Shown piece after piece: positions 7,547 to 13,698 of a stretch of DNA of 13,698 nucleotides. The stretch covers positions 1 to 13,698 of the forward strand of contig PLMF01000189.1 in assembly GCA_003142355.1 (NCBI GenBank), written 5' to 3'. The notes beneath the pieces were generated by a model. The model searched no databases, was not told the DNA's origin, and saw only the letters and a program-made list of their open reading frames with translations. Origin of the DNA: Bryobacterales bacterium (lineage in GTDB: Bacteria > Acidobacteriota > Terriglobia > Bryobacterales > Bryobacteraceae). Positions within the stretch are counted from its first letter, which is position 1; every line of letters begins with the position of its first letter. Made by a program: the position numbers and the translations under genes.

Positions 7547-9079
7547 ATGCCCCGCTACGCCGCCATCGACATCGGCAGCAACTCCATCCGCATGGAGGCC
7601 GCCGAAGTCGTGCCGGGACAGCCGGCCCGGGTCCTCGCCTCGGAACGCGAAGTCACGCGCCTGGGTGAGAGCGTTTTCCGCACCGGCTTGGTCGGCGAAG
7701 AAGCTCTGAAAGCCACTTGCGCGGTGCTGGCCCGCATGGCCGGGATCTACCGCAAGCTGGACGTGGTGGGCGTCCGGGCGGTGGCCACCAGCGCCATCCG
7801 CGACAGCGGCAACCAGAAGGCTTTTCTGGCGCGCGCATCGGAAGCCGTCGGCGCGGGCGTCGAGATCATTTCCGGCCGCGAAGAAGCGCGCTTGATTCAC
7901 CTCGGCGTCGAGAGCAACTGGCCGCAGCCGGCCCGGCGCGTCCTCATCATCGATATCGGCGGCGGCAGCGCCGAGATCATCGCCGCCGAAGCCGGCCGCC
8001 CGCGGGAATCGTTCTCCAAACCGCTGGGGGCCGTCCGGCTGCGCGAGATTTTCCTGAAGGACGACCCGCCCGCCCCGCTCCAACTCCACCAGATGCGCGA
8101 GTACATTCAGGCCAAGCTCGATGCCGCCGTGCGGCGCCTCGGGCACTCGGGCTGGGACCGCGCCATCGCCACCTCCGCCACCGCTTCCGCCGTGGCCAGC
8201 GCCATCGCCCGCGCACCGCGCTCCCAACGCGACCAGATCGACCGCCTGCGCGTCCCCACCGCGCAAGTGCGCAAGCTCTACCTCAAGCTGGCGGAGCGGA
8301 ATCTCGCCGGCCGGCGCAAGATCACGGGCATCGGGCCGCGCCGCGCCGAGATCATCGTTCCGGGCGTGGCCGTCCTGCTCGAGTTCCTCCAGGAATTCCA
8401 CCTGCCCGCGGTCTACTACTCGCGCGCCGGCGTCCGCGATGGCATCATCGCCGACCTGGCTGCCCGCAACGTGGGCGCCGAGCTTTCCCGCCTCAGCCGC
8501 GATCAGCGCCGCGAGGTGGAGGCGATGGGCCGGCGCTACGGCGTCTCGCTCGACCACGCCCGCAAGGTCGCCAACATCTCCAACCTGCTGTTCACCGCGC
8601 TTCAGCCCCTGCACCAAATGCCGCCCGGCTGCGGCAAGCTCCTGGAGGCCGCCGCTTACCTGCACGACGTGGGACATTTCGTCAGCCATACCGGCCACCA
8701 CAAGCATTCCTATTACGTGGTCGCCAACTCCGATATCGCCGGCTTCACCGAGCGCGAGCGGCTCCTGATCGCGGGCCTGTGCCGCTATCACCGCAAGTCC
8801 CTCCCCAACCCGGTGCACCACGCCTACCAGTCGCTTTCGGCGGAAGAAAGGCGTATGCTGCTGATGATGATCCCCATCCTGCGGATCGCCGACAACCTCG
8901 ATCGCAGCCGCGAACAGCGCGTCCGCGATGTGGAATGCCGCTTGCGCGACGGGGAGGTTCTGCTCCAGATCGGATCCCGCGGCGATATCGACCTGGCGCA
9001 ATGGGGCGCCGAGCGCGCCGGCGAAGTTTTCCAGCAGGTGTACAACCGGACGATTTCCGTGACCAGGGCGCGAGATTGA
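7547..9079 (+). CDS. ppx: Exopolyphosphatase / pppGpp phosphohydrolase, Ppx/GppA family
   Basis: The enzyme removes terminal phosphates from polyphosphate, or the 5' phosphate of pppGpp, in the cytoplasm. Its 510 residues match full-length E. coli Ppx. The actin-like ASKHA domain (about 1-305) shows AAIDIGSNSIRM (5-16), ATSAIRDSGN (80-89), the catalytic-glutamate region IISGREEARLI (107-117), the phosphate loop LIIDIGGGSAEI (133-144) and YYSRAGVRDGI (290-300). The C-terminal domain (about 310-510) is HD-like, with AAAYLHDVGHF (368-378), HTGHHKHSYY (381-390) and YHRK (414-417). I cannot separate Ppx from GppA by sequence alone. The following CHAD genes, whose family binds polyphosphate, favour Ppx. 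It is the first gene of a three-gene block, with 2 bp between its stop and the next start. Confidence 0.92.
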   Translation: MPRYAAIDIGSNSIRMEAAEVVPGQPARVLASEREVTRLGESVFRTGLVGEEALKATCAVLARMAGIYRKLDVVGVRAVATSAIRDSGNQKAFLARASEAVGAGVEIISGREEARLIHLGVESNWPQPARRVLIIDIGGGSAEIIAAEAGRPRESFSKPLGAVRLREIFLKDDPPAPLQLHQMREYIQAKLDAAVRRLGHSGWDRAIATSATASAVASAIARAPRSQRDQIDRLRVPTAQVRKLYLKLAERNLAGRRKITGIGPRRAEIIVPGVAVLLEFLQEFHLPAVYYSRAGVRDGIIADLAARNVGAELSRLSRDQRREVEAMGRRYGVSLDHARKVANISNLLFTALQPLHQMPPGCGKLLEAAAYLHDVGHFVSHTGHHKHSYYVVANSDIAGFTERERLLIAGLCRYHRKSLPNPVHHAYQSLSAEERRMLLMMIPILRIADNLDRSREQRVRDVECRLRDGEVLLQIGSRGDIDLAQWGAERAGEVFQQVYNRTISVTRARD

Positions 9080-9081
9080 CT

Positions 9082-9489
9082 ATGCATGATTACGCCCGCC
9101 TCGCAACTGCGATTCTCCTGCGGCGCCTCGCCTACCAGTTGAACCGCGCCGCCCGCGACGGCGACGCCGATTCCATCCACGACCTGCGCGTCGCCATCCG
9201 CCGCTTGAGCCGCTGCCTGCGCGTTTTCGCGCCGTTCTTCCCCGGCGACTCGTGGAAGAAGGTCCGGCGTCAGCTCGCGGGGCTGATGAGAGCGGCGGGC
9301 CGGGTGCGCGACCGCGATATCGCTATCCAACTTCTGGCCGAGGCCGGCATTCCCCCGCGCGCTGTCATCGCTGCGCGCCTGGCGGCCGAACGCCGCAAAG
9401 CGAGCCGTGAGCTGCTGCTCGAAATCCGCCGCTGGAAAGGCCGGAGTTTCTCACGAAAGTGGCGAAGCCGGCTGGAGCTGAGCGCATGA
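9082..9489 (+). CDS. N-terminal half of a CHAD domain, stand-alone protein
   Basis: CHAD domains are basic, histidine-containing helical proteins that bind inorganic polyphosphate and usually fold as two related four-helix bundles in about 300 residues. This 135-residue protein holds only the first bundle. The signature SIHDLRVAIRRLSRCLRVF lies at 31-49 (H33, R36, R40, R41, R44) and VRDRDIA at 75-81. The protein is rich in Arg and Lys. It begins 2 bp after the ppx stop and its stop overlaps the next start (ATGA), so coupled translation is expected. A fused full-length CHAD broken by a frameshift, real or from sequencing, is the alternative: the downstream reading frame is also open upstream of its ATG. 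Partner and localisation (polyphosphate granules) are inferred. Confidence 0.82.
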   Translation: MHDYARLATAILLRRLAYQLNRAARDGDADSIHDLRVAIRRLSRCLRVFAPFFPGDSWKKVRRQLAGLMRAAGRVRDRDIAIQLLAEAGIPPRAVIAARLAAERRKASRELLLEIRRWKGRSFSRKWRSRLELSA

Positions 9490-9968
9490 GCAAGCTGCAC
9501 CAAGTCAGGTGGGATGAGCGGGCCGGCGCCACCGCCAATGCCCGCCGCGAGCTTCCCCGTCTCGCCGCCAGTTACTTCGCGCAGGTCCGCGCGCTGCTGG
9601 CCGACGATCCGTCTCCCGTCAAGCTTCACCGGCTCAGGCTTCTCACCAAGCGCCTGCGCTTCACGCTCGAGCTGTTCCGTCCGTGTTACGGTCCCGGCCT
9701 CGAGACCCGCCTGGCCGCCTTGCGCCGCATTCAGCAGTCGCTGGGAGAAGTGAATGACAGCACCGCCGCCACCCGGTTGATCTCGAAGTCCATGAGCACC
9801 GCCTCGCCGCAACGCGCCCACGTCCTGCGCTTCCTCGAAGAGCGCGCCGCCGTCAAAGCCCAGGAGTTCCGCAAGGATTGGGCCGAAGTCTTCGACGCCC
9901 CCGGCCAGGAACGCTGGTGGACCACCTACCTCGCACGCCACGCGAGGACGCCCGGCCGGCGGCCGTGA
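9486..9968 (+). CDS. C-terminal half of a CHAD domain, stand-alone protein
   Basis: This 160-residue protein supplies the second CHAD bundle. KLHRLRLLTKRLRFTLELF (46-64, with H48, R51, K55, R56, R58) is the second copy of the conserved His/Arg signature, and IQQSLGEVNDS (82-92) matches the segment normally near the domain's C-terminus. Together with the preceding gene the total is 295 residues, the size of an ordinary CHAD protein. The ATG overlaps the preceding stop (ATGA). GGAG at 9474-9477, 8 nt upstream, supports independent initiation. A GTG at 9459 in the same frame is a possible earlier start, but it has no better signal. The two halves probably assemble into one polyphosphate-binding unit. 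Confidence 0.8.
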   Translation: MSKLHQVRWDERAGATANARRELPRLAASYFAQVRALLADDPSPVKLHRLRLLTKRLRFTLELFRPCYGPGLETRLAALRRIQQSLGEVNDSTAATRLISKSMSTASPQRAHVLRFLEERAAVKAQEFRKDWAEVFDAPGQERWWTTYLARHARTPGRRP

Positions 9969-10021
9969 GAAACGCTCGGCCCAATGAAGCAAGCACTTCA
10001 GACGAGCCCCGAGTGCGGCCC

Positions 10022-10594
10022 TCAGACGATATATGGCACCAACCGCCGCACTCGCCGGGCGTAGGCTGCATAGGGATCGCCAAATCGCGACCCCATCCAT
10101 CTCTCCTCGAGGCTCAGTTTGCGCCAGAGGACGGTCAGAACAAGCGTCACGGCAAGCAATCCCCGCCATTCCCCGCGGGCTATCGCGGAACCAACAAATG
10201 CCATCAGAAGACCGGTATAGATAGGATGACGCACCAGGGCGTAGGGGCCACTGGTAACGAGTTCGTGATCTTCCTTCACAGTGACGGCCTGGCTCCAGTT
10301 CTTTCCGAGGTGACGGCGCGCCCAGACAGAAAAGAGGAGACCGGCAGCGGTGACTGCCGCACCGCTCCAGAAGCACCAAGCGCCAGCCGGAAGAAATCGC
10401 TCGTTTAGCAGTGGGAGCGGAACTCTTGGGAGCGATAGTAGCCCCACCGCGCAAACGATCAGAACAAGCCGAACCAGCCGCGACAGTCCAGGCTCTTGAC
10501 GCTCAGTCCCCTTGACATCCTTCGACATTACCTGCCAATAGGCCAGGTATCCAAGCCACATGGCAGGAAACAGATATTCAGCAATGACCGACAT
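10022..10594 (-). CDS. Isoprenylcysteine carboxyl methyltransferase-like membrane protein
   Basis: This 190-residue integral membrane protein belongs to the ICMT/PEMT-like methyltransferases, whose known members transfer methyl from S-adenosylmethionine to lipid-linked or small substrates. Hydrophobic segments lie near 1-22, 40-60, 72-92 and 125-158. The family cofactor-site motifs are HLGKNWS (95-101), GPYALVRHPIYTG (116-128) and EERWMGSRFGDPYAAYARRV (163-182). Bacterial members are mostly uncharacterised, and no prenylated protein substrate is suggested here. The ATG at 10594 is preferred over a TTG at 10609 because GGAG lies 7 nt upstream of the ATG. The gene is convergent with the CHAD genes and about 270 bp downstream of the DUF763 gene, and shows no clear functional link to either. 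Confidence 0.85.
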   Translation of the reverse strand: MSVIAEYLFPAMWLGYLAYWQVMSKDVKGTERQEPGLSRLVRLVLIVCAVGLLSLPRVPLPLLNERFLPAGAWCFWSGAAVTAAGLLFSVWARRHLGKNWSQAVTVKEDHELVTSGPYALVRHPIYTGLLMAFVGSAIARGEWRGLLAVTLVLTVLWRKLSLEERWMGSRFGDPYAAYARRVRRLVPYIV

Positions 10595-10865
10595 CCACGC
10601 ACTCCACAAAGCAGCCGGTTGTGAGTGGCGGATTGCCTAGCCGGCTCCGCGCCGAGTCTCTTCGTGTTTTACGCATCGATTCCTCGCTTTGTTCCGCAGC
10701 TTCCCGCTTTCCAAGGTTCCCAGGCTCGAAATTGTGGCGATGCGCGCCTGGCTTCGCGCCGGATCCCCTCGGCAATCCGGCTGAAAGGCTCGTGTTCATT
10801 TGCTCCACGTATTGGCGGCGACCCTATCTTAACGCCTATGCCAGGACCCCGGGTCCCACCCTACC
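10595..10865. other. 271-bp gap without a convincing gene
   Basis: The gap between two minus-strand genes has no recognised gene. A 76-codon minus-strand frame (10578-10808) and plus-strand frames are open but match no family I know. The sequence holds a 9-bp inverted repeat (CGGATTGCC at 10629-10637 and GGCAATCCG at 10771-10779) and a compact palindrome GGACCC-C-GGGTCC (10844-10856) near the end of the DUF763 gene. The palindrome lacks a U-run and has too small a loop for a standard terminator. The stretch could be a leader, a decayed gene or a dispersed repeat; I cannot tell which. Confidence 0.4.
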
Positions 10866-12083
10866 TCAAAACAACGTCATCTGCCGCGGCTCCGGCTTTT
10901 CGGTGCGCCCCGGCTTTCTATCGTCGAACACGCTCCTCCCACCCAGCTCCCGCGAAATGGCGTTCTCGTGTGCGACGGTGGCCGCGAGATCCACCTCCGT
11001 CGCGCAGTTCTGCTCCACCGCCCGAACGAAGCGGTCGAGCCGCGCAAAACCCTGGAGCTTCTCGTCGCCGCCCAGCTTGGCGGCGTCCAACGACCGGCGC
11101 AGTACCGAGATGGACTCGTCATAGGTTTCGAGCGGCACCGGAAACGGATGCCGGTCCTTTCCTCCCAGCGCGAACGAGAATCGCGCCGGATCCGAGAACC
11201 GCGTGCAGGTTCCGTGAACCACCTCGGCGATCAGCGCCAGCGCCTGGAGCGTGCGCGGGCCGAGGTTCTCCAATAGCAGAAGCGAGGCGAAATCCCGGAA
11301 CTCCCGCTCATACGCAGCGGCCAGCACCGCGCCCAGGCGCTTGAGGTCCACGTCCGCGGCGCGGACATCGTGGTGCGCCGGAGCCACCAGCTTGCGCCAC
11401 TCCCCGAGAGTCGCGTCCGGCTGCTCGCGGACAATCGCCAGCATCGCCTGCTGCGCCGCTGCCGCCTGGCTGTCCACCAGGTTCACGATGGCGCCCTGGT
11501 GCTCGCCGACGATTGCGGTATGAGGCTGCGAGGTGAAATCCCGAACCGACGACGAATGCCAGTGATAGCGGCGCGCCAGTCCGCTCCGCTCGTTCATGCC
11601 CTGTTGGACTACGGCCCATTCGCCCGCCGCGGTGACGACGAACGTGTGCAGGTAGATTTGAAAGCCGTCCGCGATGGCGTTGTTGTCGATCTTCGCCGTG
11701 AGCCGGCTGGCTCGGACCAGGGCTTCGCCATTCAGGCTGTGGCGATCGGCCACCGTGCGCAGTTCATCGGGAGTGTTGCGCGAATGCCGCCCGCGTCCGC
11801 CGCAAACATAGATGCCCAAATCGCCTGCGCGCGGGTTCAATCCACGCTTCAAGGCGCCCAGCACGGACGTGGTGATTCCCGACGAGTGCCAGTCCATCCC
11901 CATGACGCAGCCGAGCGCCTGAAACCAGAACGGATCGCTGAGCCGGGAAAGCAGCTCCGAGGGCCCGTAGTGATAGAGAATGCTCTCCGCGATGGCCGTG
12001 CCCAGCTTGGTCATGCGCTCCGCCAGCCAGGCGGGCACGTGCCCGCCATGAAGAGGCAAGTCGGCAAATCCGGAGCGTTTCAT
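10866..12083 (-). CDS. DUF763 family protein of unknown function
   Basis: This 405-residue protein belongs to the DUF763 family of bacteria and archaea. Recognisable features are the N-terminus MKRSGFADLPLHGG (1-14), MGMDWHSSGITTSVLGALK (61-79), GIYVCGGRGRHSR (90-102), NDN-type residues in KIDNNAIADGFQIYLHTF (131-148), and WHSSSVRDFTSQPHTAIVG (175-193). LENLGPRTLQALALIAEVV (271-289) reads like a helix-hairpin-helix DNA-binding motif. The protein ends in QMTLF (401-405), which resembles the bacterial sliding-clamp-binding pentapeptide. Both suggest DNA metabolism, which is inference. The start at 12083 follows the usual family N-terminus. In-frame ATGs at 12095, 12104 and 12152 would add 4, 7 or 23 residues, and none has a clear Shine-Dalgarno. 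It is divergent from the glucan phosphorylase gene. Confidence 0.85.
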   Translation of the reverse strand: MKRSGFADLPLHGGHVPAWLAERMTKLGTAIAESILYHYGPSELLSRLSDPFWFQALGCVMGMDWHSSGITTSVLGALKRGLNPRAGDLGIYVCGGRGRHSRNTPDELRTVADRHSLNGEALVRASRLTAKIDNNAIADGFQIYLHTFVVTAAGEWAVVQQGMNERSGLARRYHWHSSSVRDFTSQPHTAIVGEHQGAIVNLVDSQAAAAQQAMLAIVREQPDATLGEWRKLVAPAHHDVRAADVDLKRLGAVLAAAYEREFRDFASLLLLENLGPRTLQALALIAEVVHGTCTRFSDPARFSFALGGKDRHPFPVPLETYDESISVLRRSLDAAKLGGDEKLQGFARLDRFVRAVEQNCATEVDLAATVAHENAISRELGGRSVFDDRKPGRTEKPEPRQMTLF

Positions 12084-12224
12084 CGCTATGGCCATTCTAA
12101 CCATTGGAGTCGGTTCCGGCCTGGTTCCGTGCCGCTGAAGACTGTCAAGCACCCATGGCGCAGTCGCTCGCGCTACGGGCGGACTTTCTGGAGGCGTTAT
12201 CCGGTATCCGGAGCCTTAAACTCC

Positions 12225-12230
12225 TATACT
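12225..12230 (+). promoter_or_regulatory. -10-like box for a possible leaderless glgP mRNA
   Basis: TATACT, one base from consensus, is followed by 6 nt (GACAGT) and the ATG at 12237. No Shine-Dalgarno is present. No clear -35 lies at 16-18 bp. It is the best of three boxes with identical spacing in this window. Confidence 0.4.
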
Positions 12231-12236
12231 GACAGT

Positions 12237-13698
12237 ATGAAGCCCGTCCACGTATTCAATGTCATCCCTTCGTTGCCCGCCGCGCTCGAAGGCCTCCGCC
12301 AACTGGCGTACAACCTGCGATGGGCGTGGAACCACGACACCATCGAACTTTTCCGCCGCCTGGATAGCGACCTCTGGGAATCCACAAAGCACAACCCGGT
12401 GCTGATGTTGGGGACTATCGACCAGGCGCAATTGGAGGCCGCGGCTACAGATGAGTCGTTCCTGGCCCAACTGGATCGCCTGGTCAAGGAAATGGCTTCC
12501 TACCTCTCGGCGGAATCCACGTGGTATCGCCGCACGCACGCTCAGACGGAGGGGCTGCTGGTGGCTTACTTCTCGGCCGAATTCGGATTGACGGAGTGCC
12601 TGTCCATATTTGCGGGCGGGCTCGGCGTGCTGGCCGGCGATCATCTGAAGTCGGCGAGCAATCTGGGGGTGCCACTGGTGGGTGTAGGCCTGCTGTACCA
12701 GCAAGGGTACTTTCGTCAATACCTCAACGCCGCGGGATGGCAGCAGGAGTCGTACGAAGACAACGATTTTCAGACCCTTCCCCTGACCCGCGAACGCCGG
12801 GCCGACGGGAGTGCCGTGACGGTGGAAGTCGCGTATCCCGGCCGTCCGGTGACGGCACAGGTGTGGAGAGCGCAAGTCGGCCGCATCTCACTCTACCTGC
12901 TGGATTCCAACCTTCCGGCCAACCATCCGGAGGACCGCGTCATCACCGACCAGCTTTACGGCGGCGACCTCGAGATGCGGCTGAAACAGGAGATCCTGCT
13001 CGGCATCGGCGGGTATCGCGCCCTGGAAGCGCTGGGACTGGAGCCGACGGTGTACCACATGAACGAGGGCCACTCCGCATTTCTGGGGCTGGAACGCGTG
13101 CACAGGCTGAAAGAGAAGCATGAGCTCTCGTTTCAGGAGGCATTTGAGGAGGCCACCGCGGGCCTCATCTTCACGGGCCACACACCGGTGCCGGCGGGCC
13201 ACGATTACTTTCCGCCTCCCTTGATGGACCGTTACTTCGGGGATTACATCAAACGGCTGGGAATCGGCCGTGGGGATTTCCTGGCGCTCGGCCGGCAGAA
13301 CGCCGCCAACGACTCCGAACAGTTCTGCATGACGGTGCTGGCGCTGCGCATGGCGGCCACGGCCAATGGAGTCAGCGCGCTGCACGGGAAGGTCTCCCGG
13401 GGAATGTGGAAGTCCATCTGGCCGGGTGTCCCGGAGGATGAGGTTCCCATCGGCCACGTCACCAACGGCGTGCATTTCCGCTCCTGGATCTCTCTCGAGA
13501 TGAACCAACTGTATGACCGGTATCTGGGGCCGAACTGGCGGGTGGACGCCGATGCGAAACTGTGGCAGCGGGTGGAGGGCATTCCGGCCGAGGAACTGTG
13601 GCGAACGCACGAGCGCCGGCGGGTGCGCCTGGTGGCATTCGCGAGGCGGCATCTGCGGTTGCAGCTCCAACGCCGCGGCGCGCCGCAGTCGGAGATCG
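12237..13698 (+). CDS. glgP: Alpha-glucan phosphorylase, N-terminal part (cut by window end)
   Basis: The enzyme cleaves glycogen or maltodextrin with phosphate to release glucose-1-phosphate, using pyridoxal phosphate. The visible 487 residues begin with the DUF3417 domain (about 1-110; FNVIPSLP, LAYNLRWAWNHD) that marks the roughly 850-residue bacterial/archaeal subtype rather than the E. coli GlgP/MalP type. The phosphorylase body follows: AYFSAEFGL (110-118), GGLGVLAGDHLKSASNLGVP (127-146), LYGGDLEMRLKQEILLG (240-256), YHMNEGHSAFL (273-283), FTGHTPVPAGHD (312-323), GVSALHGKVSR (378-388) and GHVTNGVH (406-413). The cofactor lysine would lie beyond the window. The frame is open to the last base, so the truncation is only the window edge. 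The ATG at 12237 matches the family N-terminus (MKPVHVFNV). Confidence 0.93.
   Translation, partial: MKPVHVFNVIPSLPAALEGLRQLAYNLRWAWNHDTIELFRRLDSDLWESTKHNPVLMLGTIDQAQLEAAATDESFLAQLDRLVKEMASYLSAESTWYRRTHAQTEGLLVAYFSAEFGLTECLSIFAGGLGVLAGDHLKSASNLGVPLVGVGLLYQQGYFRQYLNAAGWQQESYEDNDFQTLPLTRERRADGSAVTVEVAYPGRPVTAQVWRAQVGRISLYLLDSNLPANHPEDRVITDQLYGGDLEMRLKQEILLGIGGYRALEALGLEPTVYHMNEGHSAFLGLERVHRLKEKHELSFQEAFEEATAGLIFTGHTPVPAGHDYFPPPLMDRYFGDYIKRLGIGRGDFLALGRQNAANDSEQFCMTVLALRMAATANGVSALHGKVSRGMWKSIWPGVPEDEVPIGHVTNGVHFRSWISLEMNQLYDRYLGPNWRVDADAKLWQRVEGIPAEELWRTHERRRVRLVAFARRHLRLQLQRRGAPQSEI

Noticed and set aside
7499..9001. Long minus-strand open frame of 500 codons
   Set aside because: Antisense to ppx with low-complexity Gly/Ala/Asp-rich translation; ppx on the other strand is unmistakable.
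7717..9081. Plus-strand open frame upstream of and in frame with the first CHAD gene
   Set aside because: This stretch overlaps ppx in another frame and translates to Arg/Pro-rich low-complexity sequence. CHAD similarity begins only at the ATG at 9082.
9459..9485. GTG start nine codons upstream of the second CHAD gene
   Set aside because: The ATG at 9486 has GGAG 8 nt upstream and the ATGA overlap typical of coupled genes. The extra residues carry no CHAD feature.
9985..10000. Small hairpin TGAAG-6 nt-CTTCA between the convergent CHAD and methyltransferase genes
   Set aside because: Only 5 bp and no U-run on either strand; too weak to call a terminator.
12143..12148. TTGACA on the minus strand upstream of the DUF763 gene
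   Set aside because: There is no acceptable -10 at 16-18 bp. TAGAAT at 12094-12099 is too far away to pair with it.
12888..13670. Minus-strand open frames opposite the phosphorylase (also 12216-12875)
   Set aside because: The plus-strand frame encodes conserved phosphorylase motifs throughout; the antisense translations match nothing.

Overview
The window looks like a chromosomal, metabolic stretch from a GC-rich member of the Acidobacteriota, probably near Solibacter/Bryobacter. This is inference. It rests mainly on the large Oar-like TonB-dependent receptor, with a carboxypeptidase-regulatory-like N-terminus and a PLNGR signature, a family greatly expanded in that phylum. I see no mobile element, CRISPR array, tRNA or rRNA.

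Layout. (1) 1-133: regulatory region with a consensus-like sigma70 promoter and a perfect 12-bp palindrome. (2) 134-7507, plus strand: a glycerol-3-phosphate block made of a GlpT-type antiporter, an Oar-like outer-membrane receptor, the dehydrogenase GlpD, and an orphan sugar-type substrate-binding lipoprotein that overlaps glpD by ATGA. Hairpins lie between glpT and the receptor and between the receptor and glpD, and a good intrinsic terminator closes the block. (3) 7547-9968, plus strand: a polyphosphate block made of a full-length Ppx/GppA phosphatase and two small genes that each encode one half of a CHAD domain. (4) 10022-12083, minus strand: an isoprenylcysteine methyltransferase-like membrane protein and a DUF763 protein. 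(5) 12237 to the window end, plus strand: the first 487 residues of an alpha-glucan phosphorylase, cut by the window edge.

How the genes may work together. GlpT brings glycerol-3-phosphate into the cytoplasm in exchange for phosphate and GlpD oxidises it to dihydroxyacetone phosphate. The receptor between them and the lipoprotein after them could handle the same or a related ligand at the outer membrane and in the periplasm. Ppx degrades polyphosphate or pppGpp, and CHAD proteins bind polyphosphate. Phosphate and stored-energy metabolism (polyphosphate, glycogen) is a loose common theme.

Most notable observations: a CHAD domain split into two translationally coupled half-proteins behind ppx; a DUF763 protein that ends in a sequence resembling a sliding-clamp-binding motif and carries a helix-hairpin-helix-like segment; a recurring -10-like hexamer exactly 6 nt before the ATG of three genes that lack a Shine-Dalgarno (possible leaderless mRNAs); and a GlpT in which the substrate-site histidine is replaced by valine. 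No clearly new multi-gene system is visible.
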